Assembly: GCF_030269305.1 (NCBI RefSeq)
Contig: NZ_BSTC01000005.1
Location: 124,001 to 188,000, forward strand
DNA from: Kineosporia sp. NBRC 101731
GTDB lineage: Bacteria; Actinomycetota; Actinomycetes; Actinomycetales; Kineosporiaceae
Reading direction: 5' to 3'
DNA length: 64,000 nt
Both the position numbers and the translations under genes were made by a program. The notes under the pieces were generated by a model, which was given only the letters and a program-made list of their open reading frames with translations, was not told the DNA's origin and did no database searches. Shown piece by piece: positions 27,253 through 34,640 of this stretch. Within the stretch, counting starts at the first letter, position 1; each line of letters opens with the position of its first letter.

Positions 27253-28104
27253 CGAGGGCGACGCCGACATCCGGTGGGGTCGGTCCAGCAGGGTCAGCAG
27301 TTTCAGGTTGTCGGCCGAGCTGCTACCGGGATCGGTGCTGTAGACGAACATCGTCTGGTCGGCATCACCCGGCAGGGTCAGCGCCTCGAAATGCACGGTG
27401 ATGGGCCCTACCTCAGGATGGGTCAGGCGCTTGGTGCCGAACGTGCGCTCGTGCACCCGGTGATCGCCCCAGGCCGCGCGGAACAGGGCGCTCTTGATGG
27501 TCAGCTCGCCGACCAGCTGGTTCAGTGCGGGATCGTCGGGATGCCGTCCGGCATCGAGACGTAACGTGCCGACGGCGTCGGCCGCCACCGTCTCCCACTC
27601 CGTGAACCGTTCCCGCGCCACCGGATCGAGCAGCACCCAGCGGGTGTAGTTGCGCTCGCGGGCCGGTAGCCGGCGCCAGTCGGTGAACAGCGCGGTGGCC
27701 AGGGCATTCGCCGCCAGCACGTCGGTGCGGCGGCCCAGGATCAGCACCGGATGGTCCACCATCGACGCCATCATCTGCTGCAGCGCCGGGCGTACCCGTT
27801 GAGCCGGTCCGGCGGAGGAACCGCGGGTGGGGCGGGCCAGATCGATCAGATGAGCCCGGGAGGCATCGTCCAGCCGTAGGGCCCGGGCCAGGGCCTCGAC
27901 CACCGCCTCCGACGGGCTGCTGTGCCGGCCCTGCTCCAGGCGCGTGTAGTAGTCCACACTCACCCCGGCCAGCTGCGCGACCTCCTCGCGGCGCAGCCCC
28001 CGCACGCGCCGGGGCGAGAGGCCCGCGTCCAGCCCGGCCTCCTCGGGCGAGAGCCCGGAGCGGCACGTGCGCAGGAACTCGCCGAGGTCGGTGCGTGCAG
28101 CCAT
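27244..28104 (-). CDS. XRE-family transcriptional regulator with MmyB-like ligand domain
   Basis: 286 residues. An N-terminal helix-turn-helix (LRREEVAQLAGVSVDYYTRLEQGR, about residues 35-60) is followed by a PAS-like MmyB ligand-binding domain (DHPVLILGRRTDVLAANALATALF, ERNYTRWVLLDP). This is a large actinobacterial class that usually regulates a divergent oxidoreductase gene, as here (SDR at 28261). The ATG at 28104 follows GGGAGGT immediately, and ATG 28113 is an alternative. A GGTCGCT-gtcg-AGCGACC palindrome lies 10 bp upstream and is the likely operator. Confidence 0.9.
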   Translation of the reverse strand: MAARTDLGEFLRTCRSGLSPEEAGLDAGLSPRRVRGLRREEVAQLAGVSVDYYTRLEQGRHSSPSEAVVEALARALRLDDASRAHLIDLARPTRGSSAGPAQRVRPALQQMMASMVDHPVLILGRRTDVLAANALATALFTDWRRLPARERNYTRWVLLDPVARERFTEWETVAADAVGTLRLDAGRHPDDPALNQLVGELTIKSALFRAAWGDHRVHERTFGTKRLTHPEVGPITVHFEALTLPGDADQTMFVYSTDPGSSSADNLKLLTLLDRPHRMSASPSSG

Positions 28105-28113
28105 ACCTCCCAT

Positions 28114-28131
28114 GGTCGCTGTCGAGCGACC
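28114..28131. promoter_or_regulatory. palindrome in the XRE/SDR divergent promoter
   Basis: GGTCGCT-gtcg-AGCGACC, perfect 7-bp arms with a 4-bp spacer, immediately upstream of the XRE regulator and within the shared 156-bp intergenic region. A candidate operator for autoregulation and SDR control. Confidence 0.5.
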
Positions 28132-28260
28132 GGAAACGAAGCCCCTGGGTGGGCATGCCGTTCCCCGGTACCGCGGGGCCGGGTACCTGCTGGTGAGCGG
28201 GCCGCGAGGTGGCGAGTCTGGATGACGTACCGAACACCGCCCCTCGCAAGGAGAAACACC

Positions 28261-29097
28261 ATGTCCACCTGGTTCGTCACCGGCACCTCCCGCGGACTCG
28301 GCCTCGATCTGGTCCGCCGGCTGCTGGAACGCGGCGAGAACGTCGCCGCCACCACCCGTTCGGCCCAGCGGCTCGCCGAGGCCCTGGGCGGTTCCGGCGA
28401 CTGGCCGCGCCTGCTGGTGCTGGAGGTCGACCTCGCCGACGAGCAGCAGGTCACCCGGGCCGTGCAGGTCGCCCAGGACCGTTTCGGCGGCCTCGACGTC
28501 GTGGTCAACAACGCCGGCTACGGATTCCTCGGTGCGGTCGAGGAGGTCAGCGACACCGAGGCCCGGAAGATGTTCGACGTACAGATCTTCGGCGTCTGGA
28601 ACGTGCTGCGCGCCGTGCTGCCCGCGATGCGGGAGGCCGGGCGGGGACACATCATCAACGTCTCCTCGATCCTCGGCCTCACCGCCTTCCCCGGCTGGGG
28701 GCTGTACGTCGCCGGGAAGTACGCGCTGGAGGGCCTCACCGAGTCACTGGCGGCCGAGGTGGCCGGATTCGGCATCACGGTCAACCTGGTCGAGCCCGGC
28801 TACATGCGCACCGACTTCCTGCGCCCGGTCTCGCTCGGGCTGCCCTCGGAGCAGAGCACCGGCTACCCGGCGATCCGTGAGATGACGCAGCAGCACCTGG
28901 CCATGCCCGGCACCCAGCTCGGCGACCCGGCCAAGGCCGCCACCGCGATCATCGAGGTCGCCACCCGCGGCGACGCGCCCCTGCACCAGCTGCTCGGCTC
29001 CGACTCCCTCGGCCTGGCCGACGCCCGGATCGAGGCCCTGCGGGCCGATATCGAGGCGAGCCGGGCGCTCGGGGTCACCACCGACATCCAGCAGTGA
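28261..29097 (+). CDS. short-chain dehydrogenase/reductase
   Basis: Classical SDR, 278 residues. The NAD(P)-binding motif TGTSRGLG (residues 7-14), NNAG segment (VVNNAGYGF), catalytic Ser in NVSSILG, Tyr149 and Lys153 (YVAGK) are all present. Arg after the first glycine motif and absence of an acidic residue at the end of strand 2 (TTRSAQRL) favour NADPH. Start ATG 28261 has AAGGAG eight bases upstream. It lies divergent from the XRE regulator, which probably controls it. The substrate is unknown. Confidence 0.93.
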   Translation: MSTWFVTGTSRGLGLDLVRRLLERGENVAATTRSAQRLAEALGGSGDWPRLLVLEVDLADEQQVTRAVQVAQDRFGGLDVVVNNAGYGFLGAVEEVSDTEARKMFDVQIFGVWNVLRAVLPAMREAGRGHIINVSSILGLTAFPGWGLYVAGKYALEGLTESLAAEVAGFGITVNLVEPGYMRTDFLRPVSLGLPSEQSTGYPAIREMTQQHLAMPGTQLGDPAKAATAIIEVATRGDAPLHQLLGSDSLGLADARIEALRADIEASRALGVTTDIQQ

Positions 29098-29103
29098 GGA
29101 CGA

Positions 29104-29129
29104 GGCACCCGGCCGGTCGGTCGGGTGCC
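29104..29129. terminator. hairpin after the SDR gene
   Basis: GGCACCCG (29104-29111) pairs with CGGGTGCC (29122-29129) around a 10-base loop, followed by CCTT. It lies 6 bp after the SDR stop, so it probably ends that transcript. Confidence 0.5.
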
Positions 29130-29226
29130 CCTTCCGCCGTGGGTCGAGGTGCGCCCGGTAGCCGGAACGAGCAGGCTGGAGACAGCATCGATGTGCATCG
29201 ATGTGCCCGGCGATGAAGGAGTGCGC

Positions 29227-30402
29227 ATGTCCGAGTTGCTGACCGGCGACCTGTACCAGTTCGAGTCGATCCTGGACGAGGACGACCGGAAGGTGCTGGA
29301 CCGGGTGCGTGCCTTCCTGGATGCGCAGGTGCGGCCCATCGCGAACGACTACTGGGGCCGCGCCGAGTTCCCGTTTCAGCTGATCAAGGGTTTCGCCGAT
29401 CTGGACATCGCCTGGCTGGCGAACCCGGTGACGTCCGGCGGACCCCAGCGAAGTCTCCTCAACGGCTTCCTGGCGATGGAGCTGGCCCGGGCCGACGCGT
29501 CCGTTGCTACGTTCTTCGGGGTCCATGTCGGGCTGGCGATGGGCAGCATCAGCGCCTGCGCCTCGGACGAGCAGAAGCAACGCTGGCTGCCCCCGATGTC
29601 GCGGATGGAGAAGATCGGCGCGTTCGCCCTGACCGAGCCGGAGAGCGGTTCGGACATCGCCGGTGGGATGCGCACCACCGCACGCCGCGACGGTGACGCG
29701 TGGGTGCTCGACGGCGCCAAGCGCTGGATCGGCAACGCCACCTTCGCCGACCTGATCGTGGTCTGGGCCCGCGACGTGGAGGACGGCAAGGTCAAGGGTT
29801 TCGTGGTGGAGAAGGGCACACCCGGTTTCACGGCCACGAAGATCGAGGGCAAGATCGCCCTGCGCATGGTGGAGAACGCGAACATCACGCTGGAGAACTG
29901 CCGGGTGCCGGAGGCGAATCGGCTCACCGGGGCCCACTCGTTCCGCGACACGGCGGGGGTGCTGCGCCGGACCCGCAGCGGGGTGGCCTGGCAGGCGGTC
30001 GGCGTGATGATGGCGGCCTACGAGATCGCCCTGGCCTACGCCAAGGAACGCGAGCAGTTCGGCCGGCCGATCGCGGGATTCCAGCTGGTGCAGGATCTGC
30101 TGGTGCGGATGCTCGGCAACACCACGGCCTGCCTGGGCATGGTGGTGCGTCTGGCACAGCTTCAGGAAGAGGGCACGTTCCGCGACGAGCACTCGGCGCT
30201 GGCCAAGGCCTACTGCACCACCCGCATGCGCGAGACCGTCGGCTGGGCCCGGGAACTGCTGGCGGGTAACGGGATTCTGCTGGAACACGACATCGGCCGA
30301 TTCGTCGCCGACGCCGAGGCCCTCTACTCGTACGAGGGCACCCGCGAGATCAACACCCTGATCGTGGGCCGCGCGGTGACCGGAATCAGCGCCCTGACCT
30401 GA
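29227..30402 (+). CDS. acyl-CoA dehydrogenase, glutaryl-CoA dehydrogenase-like
   Basis: FAD enzyme that introduces the alpha-beta double bond into acyl-CoA, 391 residues, normal length. FALTEPESGSD and WIGNATFADLIVVWA are flavin and substrate motifs. REQFGRPIAGFQLVQDLLVRM is the second signature. The catalytic base is Glu370 in YSYEGTREINTLIVGRAVTG, a closing sequence that resembles glutaryl-CoA dehydrogenases more than medium-chain enzymes. ATG 29227 is chosen because AAGGAG lies five bases upstream. No partner electron-transfer or CoA-ligase gene is adjacent. Confidence 0.92.
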   Translation: MSELLTGDLYQFESILDEDDRKVLDRVRAFLDAQVRPIANDYWGRAEFPFQLIKGFADLDIAWLANPVTSGGPQRSLLNGFLAMELARADASVATFFGVHVGLAMGSISACASDEQKQRWLPPMSRMEKIGAFALTEPESGSDIAGGMRTTARRDGDAWVLDGAKRWIGNATFADLIVVWARDVEDGKVKGFVVEKGTPGFTATKIEGKIALRMVENANITLENCRVPEANRLTGAHSFRDTAGVLRRTRSGVAWQAVGVMMAAYEIALAYAKEREQFGRPIAGFQLVQDLLVRMLGNTTACLGMVVRLAQLQEEGTFRDEHSALAKAYCTTRMRETVGWARELLAGNGILLEHDIGRFVADAEALYSYEGTREINTLIVGRAVTGISALT

Positions 30403-30464
30403 TCCGACCTGACCTGACCCGACCTGAGCGCCGCCCAACCTCCGCCGTGCGCCTCAACCTCTGC

Positions 30465-30547
30465 CGTGATCATGCAAAACCTCCCCAGAGTTCTAGAACT
30501 CCAGGGCGAAGAGTTCTAGAACTCCGGGGAGGTTTTGCATGATCACG
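30465..30547. repeat. 37-bp inverted repeat, family copy 3 (bidirectional terminator?)
   Basis: Arms 30465-30501 and 30511-30547 match over 37 bp with one mismatch around a 9-base loop. The outer CGTGATCATGCAAAAC is shared with the copies at 9800 and 19244. The inner GAGTTCTAGAACTC, itself a palindrome, equals the centre of copy 1. It lies between the convergent acyl-CoA dehydrogenase and flotillin genes. Confidence 0.85.
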
Positions 30548-30560
30548 AAGGGTTTTGGGG

Positions 30561-32051
30561 TTAGGCCTGGGTGGTGGGGGTCGTCTTCTTCGGGTCGAGC
30601 GGGTCGCTGGTGCCGCCCAGCAGCTGGCCCAGGTCGAGGCCACCGGCCTTGGCGGTCTCCAGTACCTGCAGGATGAGTGACGGCACCGAACCGGCGACGC
30701 GGTTGAGGGCGTCGTTGCCGTCCTGGCCACCGTTGCTCAGCACCGTGAGGTTGCTGATGTTGCCCATCGGCGCGGCGACCTCCTTGGCGATCAGGGGCAG
30801 CACCGCGATCAGGTCGGGCAGCACGCGCAGGCGGGCGGCTTCGTCGTTGAACGCCGACAGGGCCTCGGCCAGTTCCTTCTGGCCCTCGGCCTCGGCGAGC
30901 AGGGTGGCGCGCTGACCCTCGGCGGCCGCGAGCAGCTTGGCCTTCTCGACCTCGGCCTGGGCGGTACCTTCCCGCTGGAAGGCGGCCGCACCGGCGGTAC
31001 GGGCCTTCAGGTCTGCCTCACCGGCGAGTTCGCGGCGACGGGCCTCGGCCTCGGCATTGGCGATGGTGACGGCTTTCTGGCCCTCGGCGCGCCGGACGGC
31101 GGCCTGACGCTCGGCCTCGGCCGGCGCGATCACGTCGGCCTCCAGGGCCTGCTTGCGCTGGGCCGCACGCTGCTCCTCGACGGCGATCTGCCGCTCGGTA
31201 CGCTGACGTTCGGTGTCCACGGCGGCCAGCAGCACGGCCCGCTCGGCCTCGCGCTCGGCCAGCGGACCGGCCTGGGCGGCCCGGGCCTGGGCGGCCTTGA
31301 CCTCGGTGTCGATCTCGGCCTGCTTCATCGAGAGGGCGCGCTGGGCCTCGGCGATGGCCTCCTGCGACTTGGCCTCGGCGGTGCGGCCCTGCTGGTCGGC
31401 CTCGGCGGCGGCGATGCGGGCGTCCCGGCGGGCCTGGGCCTCGCCGACCTCGGCGTCGCGGCGCACCTCGGCAATGCGCTTGCGGCCCAGGGACTCGATG
31501 TAGCCGTTCTTGTCGCGCACGTCCTGCACGGTCAGCACGTCGAGTTCCATACCGATCGAGGCCAGGGCGGCGCCGGCCTCCTCCGCGACCGAGCGGGTGA
31601 GCTGGTCGCGGTTGCTGTTCAGGTCTTCCACGGTCATCTTGGCGCAGATCGCGCGCATGTTACCGGCGATGATCTCGGTGAGCTGGTGGCGCAGTTCCTC
31701 GCGGTTGGCGGTGAGGAAGCGCTGCGTACCGGTCTCGATCGCCTCGTCGGTGGAGCCGAAACGCACCAGCGACACCACGTCCACGGCGATACCGACACCG
31801 TTGCTGGAGATCGCGGAGCCCACGGAGACCTGAATGTTGAACGGCTCCAGGCTCATGAAGTCGACGCGCTCGAGCACGGGCACCCGGAACCGGGCGCCAC
31901 CGCGCACGATCTTCGGCCGGCCCCGGCCGGTGAAGACGGCCACCATGTTGGGCGGCACCTTCACGTAGTTCTTCGCGTAGAGGATCGTCAGCAGGAAGAG
32001 GGCGACGACCACCGCGGCCACGGCGATCAGGACAGAGGTGAAACCGGTCAT
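30561..32051 (-). CDS. flotillin-like SPFH-domain membrane scaffold protein
   Basis: 496 residues. One N-terminal membrane helix (about 6-27) precedes an SPFH/Band 7 domain (about 30-200, KVPPNMVAVFTGRGRPKIVRGGARF... and SIGMELDVLTVQDV). A long Ala/Glu/Arg-rich coiled coil follows with the EA repeats typical of flotillins (about 205-400), then a C-terminal oligomerisation region. Such proteins organise functional membrane microdomains. ATG 32051 has AAGGA eight bases upstream. The NfeD-like gene lies 67 bp upstream in the same direction, the usual partnership. A degenerate half of the palindrome repeat sits in that gap. Confidence 0.92.
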   Translation of the reverse strand: MTGFTSVLIAVAAVVVALFLLTILYAKNYVKVPPNMVAVFTGRGRPKIVRGGARFRVPVLERVDFMSLEPFNIQVSVGSAISSNGVGIAVDVVSLVRFGSTDEAIETGTQRFLTANREELRHQLTEIIAGNMRAICAKMTVEDLNSNRDQLTRSVAEEAGAALASIGMELDVLTVQDVRDKNGYIESLGRKRIAEVRRDAEVGEAQARRDARIAAAEADQQGRTAEAKSQEAIAEAQRALSMKQAEIDTEVKAAQARAAQAGPLAEREAERAVLLAAVDTERQRTERQIAVEEQRAAQRKQALEADVIAPAEAERQAAVRRAEGQKAVTIANAEAEARRRELAGEADLKARTAGAAAFQREGTAQAEVEKAKLLAAAEGQRATLLAEAEGQKELAEALSAFNDEAARLRVLPDLIAVLPLIAKEVAAPMGNISNLTVLSNGGQDGNDALNRVAGSVPSLILQVLETAKAGGLDLGQLLGGTSDPLDPKKTTPTTQA

Positions 32052-32086
32052 CGGTCGGATCCTTGGGTCGGGGGAACGGGTTCTGG

Positions 32087-32108
32087 GGGGAGGGTTTGCA
32101 TGATCGCG
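32087..32108. repeat. half copy of the long-palindrome arm
   Basis: GGGGAGGGTTTGCATGATCGCG matches 20 of 22 bases of the right arm of the 30465-30547 palindrome, without a complementary arm. It lies between the NfeD-like and flotillin genes and may be a decayed copy. Confidence 0.5.
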
Positions 32109-32118
32109 GACGAGGTGG

Positions 32119-32751
32119 TCAGTCCGAGAAGGCGCTGCGGTGCACCAGGACACCACCGTCGACGAGGTCGACGACGGTGACGGCGGTGCCCTTCGGCACG
32201 CCCTCGTGGTGGTCGGACGACGCGGTCTGGGTGATGCGCGCACCGGCCCGGTCGTGGAACGTCACCTGTCCGGTGCCGTGCGGGAGGATGTCGAGCGTCA
32301 CCACACCGGTGCGCCCGATGTAGCCGTAGCGGCTCGTCAGCGAGTTGTACTGCTGTCGCGCCATCGGTTTCAGGATGAAGCGGTGAGTTGCCGCGCCCAC
32401 GGCCAGGAATCCCGCGGCCGCCACCGGCCAGGCGAGCAGCGCCGGGGCGCCCGCGGCCACCGCGACGAACCCGGCCGCCCCGAAACCCACCAGGGAGACG
32501 GCCAGTACGCGGATGCTGAACCAGGCGGGGGCGTCCAGGTCGGCCGAGCCGTCCGGGATGTGGCCCACCGCGTCCGCCGGCGGCCCGCCCGCAGATCCGG
32601 CCTCGTGGCCGAGGTCGCCGGGCCCACCCGCATCACCGTGCCCGCCCAGCTCACCGTCGTGCCCGCCCAGCTCACCGAGCACGAGACTCAGCAGCAGGAC
32701 GAGAAAACCGGTCGCACCGACCGCGATGAAGAGGGTCTGCGAGTCTGGCAT
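32119..32751 (-). CDS. NfeD-like membrane protein with OB-fold tail
   Basis: 210 residues from the ATG at 32751 (GGAAGGG upstream). The N-terminal membrane helix (FIAVGATGFLVLLLSLVLG) is followed by a Gly/His/Asp-rich low-complexity loop (GGHDGELGGHGDAGGPGD). Then come two or three further membrane helices (about 95-145) and a C-terminal beta-rich OB domain (GRTGVVTLDILPHGTGQVTFHDRAGARI...GTAVTVVDLVDGGVLVHR). It probably works with the flotillin downstream. The longer reading starting at 32874 adds an implausible leader. Confidence 0.85.
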   Translation of the reverse strand: MPDSQTLFIAVGATGFLVLLLSLVLGELGGHDGELGGHGDAGGPGDLGHEAGSAGGPPADAVGHIPDGSADLDAPAWFSIRVLAVSLVGFGAAGFVAVAAGAPALLAWPVAAAGFLAVGAATHRFILKPMARQQYNSLTSRYGYIGRTGVVTLDILPHGTGQVTFHDRAGARITQTASSDHHEGVPKGTAVTVVDLVDGGVLVHRSAFSD

Positions 32752-33030
32752 GGCGCTGGCGGCCCTTCCGTAGGCGGTCGGCGTCGATGATTCGGGTGGC
32801 CGGTGAAGCGCGGTGGTGCGCCCCTCCACCCATCCTGACGTCGGCACCTCAGTATGTGTTGCATGTGTGCTCACTGTGATGTGAACGACAGGTTGGGTGA
32901 CAGTCCAAGGTCATTGAAATCGGCCGGAGGTCATTCTTTGACTGGATCAAGGTCCCTGCGGTAAACCCTGCCGAGCGCGGTTCTTGTTCACCGCTCGTCA
33001 TGCTCACCGTGGAGCTGTGGAGAGGAACCG

Positions 33031-33957
33031 GTGCCCGAGGCCATCGTCGTCTGCGACAGCCTGGTCCGCATTTATCAGACCGGCTCGATCGAGGTCCAGG
33101 CGTTGCAAGGGCTCGACCTGCTGGTCGAGGCGGGCGAGATGATCGCCGTGGTCGGGGCCTCCGGCTCCGGCAAGTCGACCCTGCTCTCGCTGCTCGCCGG
33201 GATCGACGCCCCCACAGCCGGTAAGGCCCGGGTGGCGGACTGGGACCTGCTCGACATGTCGGCCCGCGACCGGGTGAAGTACCGGCGGCACACCGTGGGG
33301 TACGTGCGGCAGCAGACGGCGCAGAACCTGGTGCCCTACCTGACCGCGGCCCAGGTGGTCGACCTGCCGATGACTCTCGCCCGGGTTCCCCGCAAAGAGC
33401 GGGCCGCGCGGGTGAACACGCTGCTCGAGGCAGTCGGGGTGGGGCACTGCGCGGACCGGCGCCCGGGGCAGATGTCCGGTGGCGAGCAGATGCGGGTCGC
33501 GATCGCCGTCTCGCTGGCCAACCGGCCGCGGGTGCTGCTGGCCGACGAGCCCACGGGTGAGCTCGACACCGAGACCTCGGCCCAGGTGTTCGGCGTGCTG
33601 CGTGACGTCAACCGGGATCTCGGCGTGACGATCGTGGTGGTGACGCACGACCCGGACGTCAGCGGTCAGGTCGAGCGCACCGTGGCGATCCGCGACGGGC
33701 GCACCTCCAGCGAGGTGCTGCGGCGCACGTCGACCGGGGTCAACGGCGACGACGAGGTGGTGCACGAGGAGTACGCCGTGATGGACCGCGCGGGACGGGT
33801 GCAGTTGCCCAAGGACTACATCGAGGCGCTGAACCTGACCCGGCGGGTGCGGCTCGCGCTCGAGGAAGACCACGTGAGCATCAAGGCCGACGAGGCGCCC
33901 GGGGAAAGCCCGCATGATCACGAACCAGGGGATGAGGGACGACGTGACCGGGGGTGA
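33031..33957 (+). CDS. ABC transporter ATP-binding protein with AbrB-like C-terminal hairpin
   Basis: 308 residues. The ATPase core has Walker A VGASGSGKST, signature MSGGEQMRVAIA, Walker B VLLADEPTGELDTE and H-loop VVVTHD. After residue 235 an extra tail of about 70 residues contains YAVMDRAGRVQLPKDYIEALNLTRRVRLALEEDHVSIK. This has the GRVxLPKxxxExL pattern of SpoVT/AbrB swapped-hairpin domains, unusual on an ABC ATPase. GTG at 33031 has AGAGGA upstream. The gene overlaps the second ATPase and opens a four-gene exporter operon. The tail may dimerise or regulate the complex (inference). Confidence 0.9.
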   Translation: MPEAIVVCDSLVRIYQTGSIEVQALQGLDLLVEAGEMIAVVGASGSGKSTLLSLLAGIDAPTAGKARVADWDLLDMSARDRVKYRRHTVGYVRQQTAQNLVPYLTAAQVVDLPMTLARVPRKERAARVNTLLEAVGVGHCADRRPGQMSGGEQMRVAIAVSLANRPRVLLADEPTGELDTETSAQVFGVLRDVNRDLGVTIVVVTHDPDVSGQVERTVAIRDGRTSSEVLRRTSTGVNGDDEVVHEEYAVMDRAGRVQLPKDYIEALNLTRRVRLALEEDHVSIKADEAPGESPHDHEPGDEGRRDRG

Positions 33958-34633
33958 AATCATGCTCGGTGTCCGGGGGCTGAGTCATGCCTACGGGGCC
34001 AACCAGGTGCTGCACGACGTCTCCTTCGACGTCGCGGCCGGCAGTATGGTCGCCCTGGTCGGGCGCTCCGGCTCGGGCAAGACCACCCTGCTGAACATGG
34101 TCGGTGGACTGGACCTGCCCGACGCCGGAACGGTTCTCGTCGACGGCACCGAGGTCACGACCCTGGACGAGGCGGGGCGCAGCCGGTTGCGGCGCGACAC
34201 CGTCTCCTACGTCTTCCAGACCTTCGGCCTGATACCGGTTCTCTCGGCCGCCGAGAACGTCGGCATTCCGCTGCGCATGCGGCGCACACCTCGCAACGAA
34301 CGCGAGAAGCGGGTGGCGAAGCTGCTGGACCTGGTCGGGCTCGCCGACCACGCCCAGCAGCGTCCCGACGAACTCTCCGGGGGCCAGCAACAACGGGTGG
34401 CGATCGCCCGCGCACTCGCGTCGTCGCCCCGTCTTCTCGTCGCCGACGAGCCGACCGGGCAACTGGACGCCGAAACCGGGCTCTCGGTCATGGCTCTCCT
34501 GCGCGGAGTGGTCGAGTCGGAGGGCGTCACCGCCCTCGTCTCCACCCACGACCCGGTGATGATGCGCCTGGCCGACCGGATCGTGCGGATCTCCGACGGC
34601 CGTGTCGCCCACGGCGAAGATGCTGCCGGGTGA
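33944..34633 (+). CDS. second ABC transporter ATP-binding protein
   Basis: MacB/LolD-type ATPase, about 229 residues. Walker A VGRSGSGKTT, signature LSGGQQQRVAIARAL, Walker B LLVADEPTGQLDAE and H-loop VSTHD are present. The start is uncertain: GTG 33944 (GAGGGA five bases upstream) is preferred, while ATG 33914 and ATG 33962 are in frame. It overlaps the first ATPase and ends just before the large permease. The system therefore has two ATPases, probably forming a heterodimer with the two permeases that follow. Confidence 0.92.
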   Translation: MTGGEIMLGVRGLSHAYGANQVLHDVSFDVAAGSMVALVGRSGSGKTTLLNMVGGLDLPDAGTVLVDGTEVTTLDEAGRSRLRRDTVSYVFQTFGLIPVLSAAENVGIPLRMRRTPRNEREKRVAKLLDLVGLADHAQQRPDELSGGQQQRVAIARALASSPRLLVADEPTGQLDAETGLSVMALLRGVVESEGVTALVSTHDPVMMRLADRIVRISDGRVAHGEDAAG

Positions 34634-34640
34634 GACACCA

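Noticed and set aside
32908-32934. Direct repeats AGGTCATT upstream of the first ABC ATPase gene as an operator
   Set aside because: Two imperfectly spaced 8-mers are not enough evidence, and no regulator is adjacent.
33912-33924. GCATGATCACGAA as a functional copy of the palindrome repeat
   Set aside because: It is a single 13-base half site within overlapping coding sequence with no complementary arm; too short to call an element.
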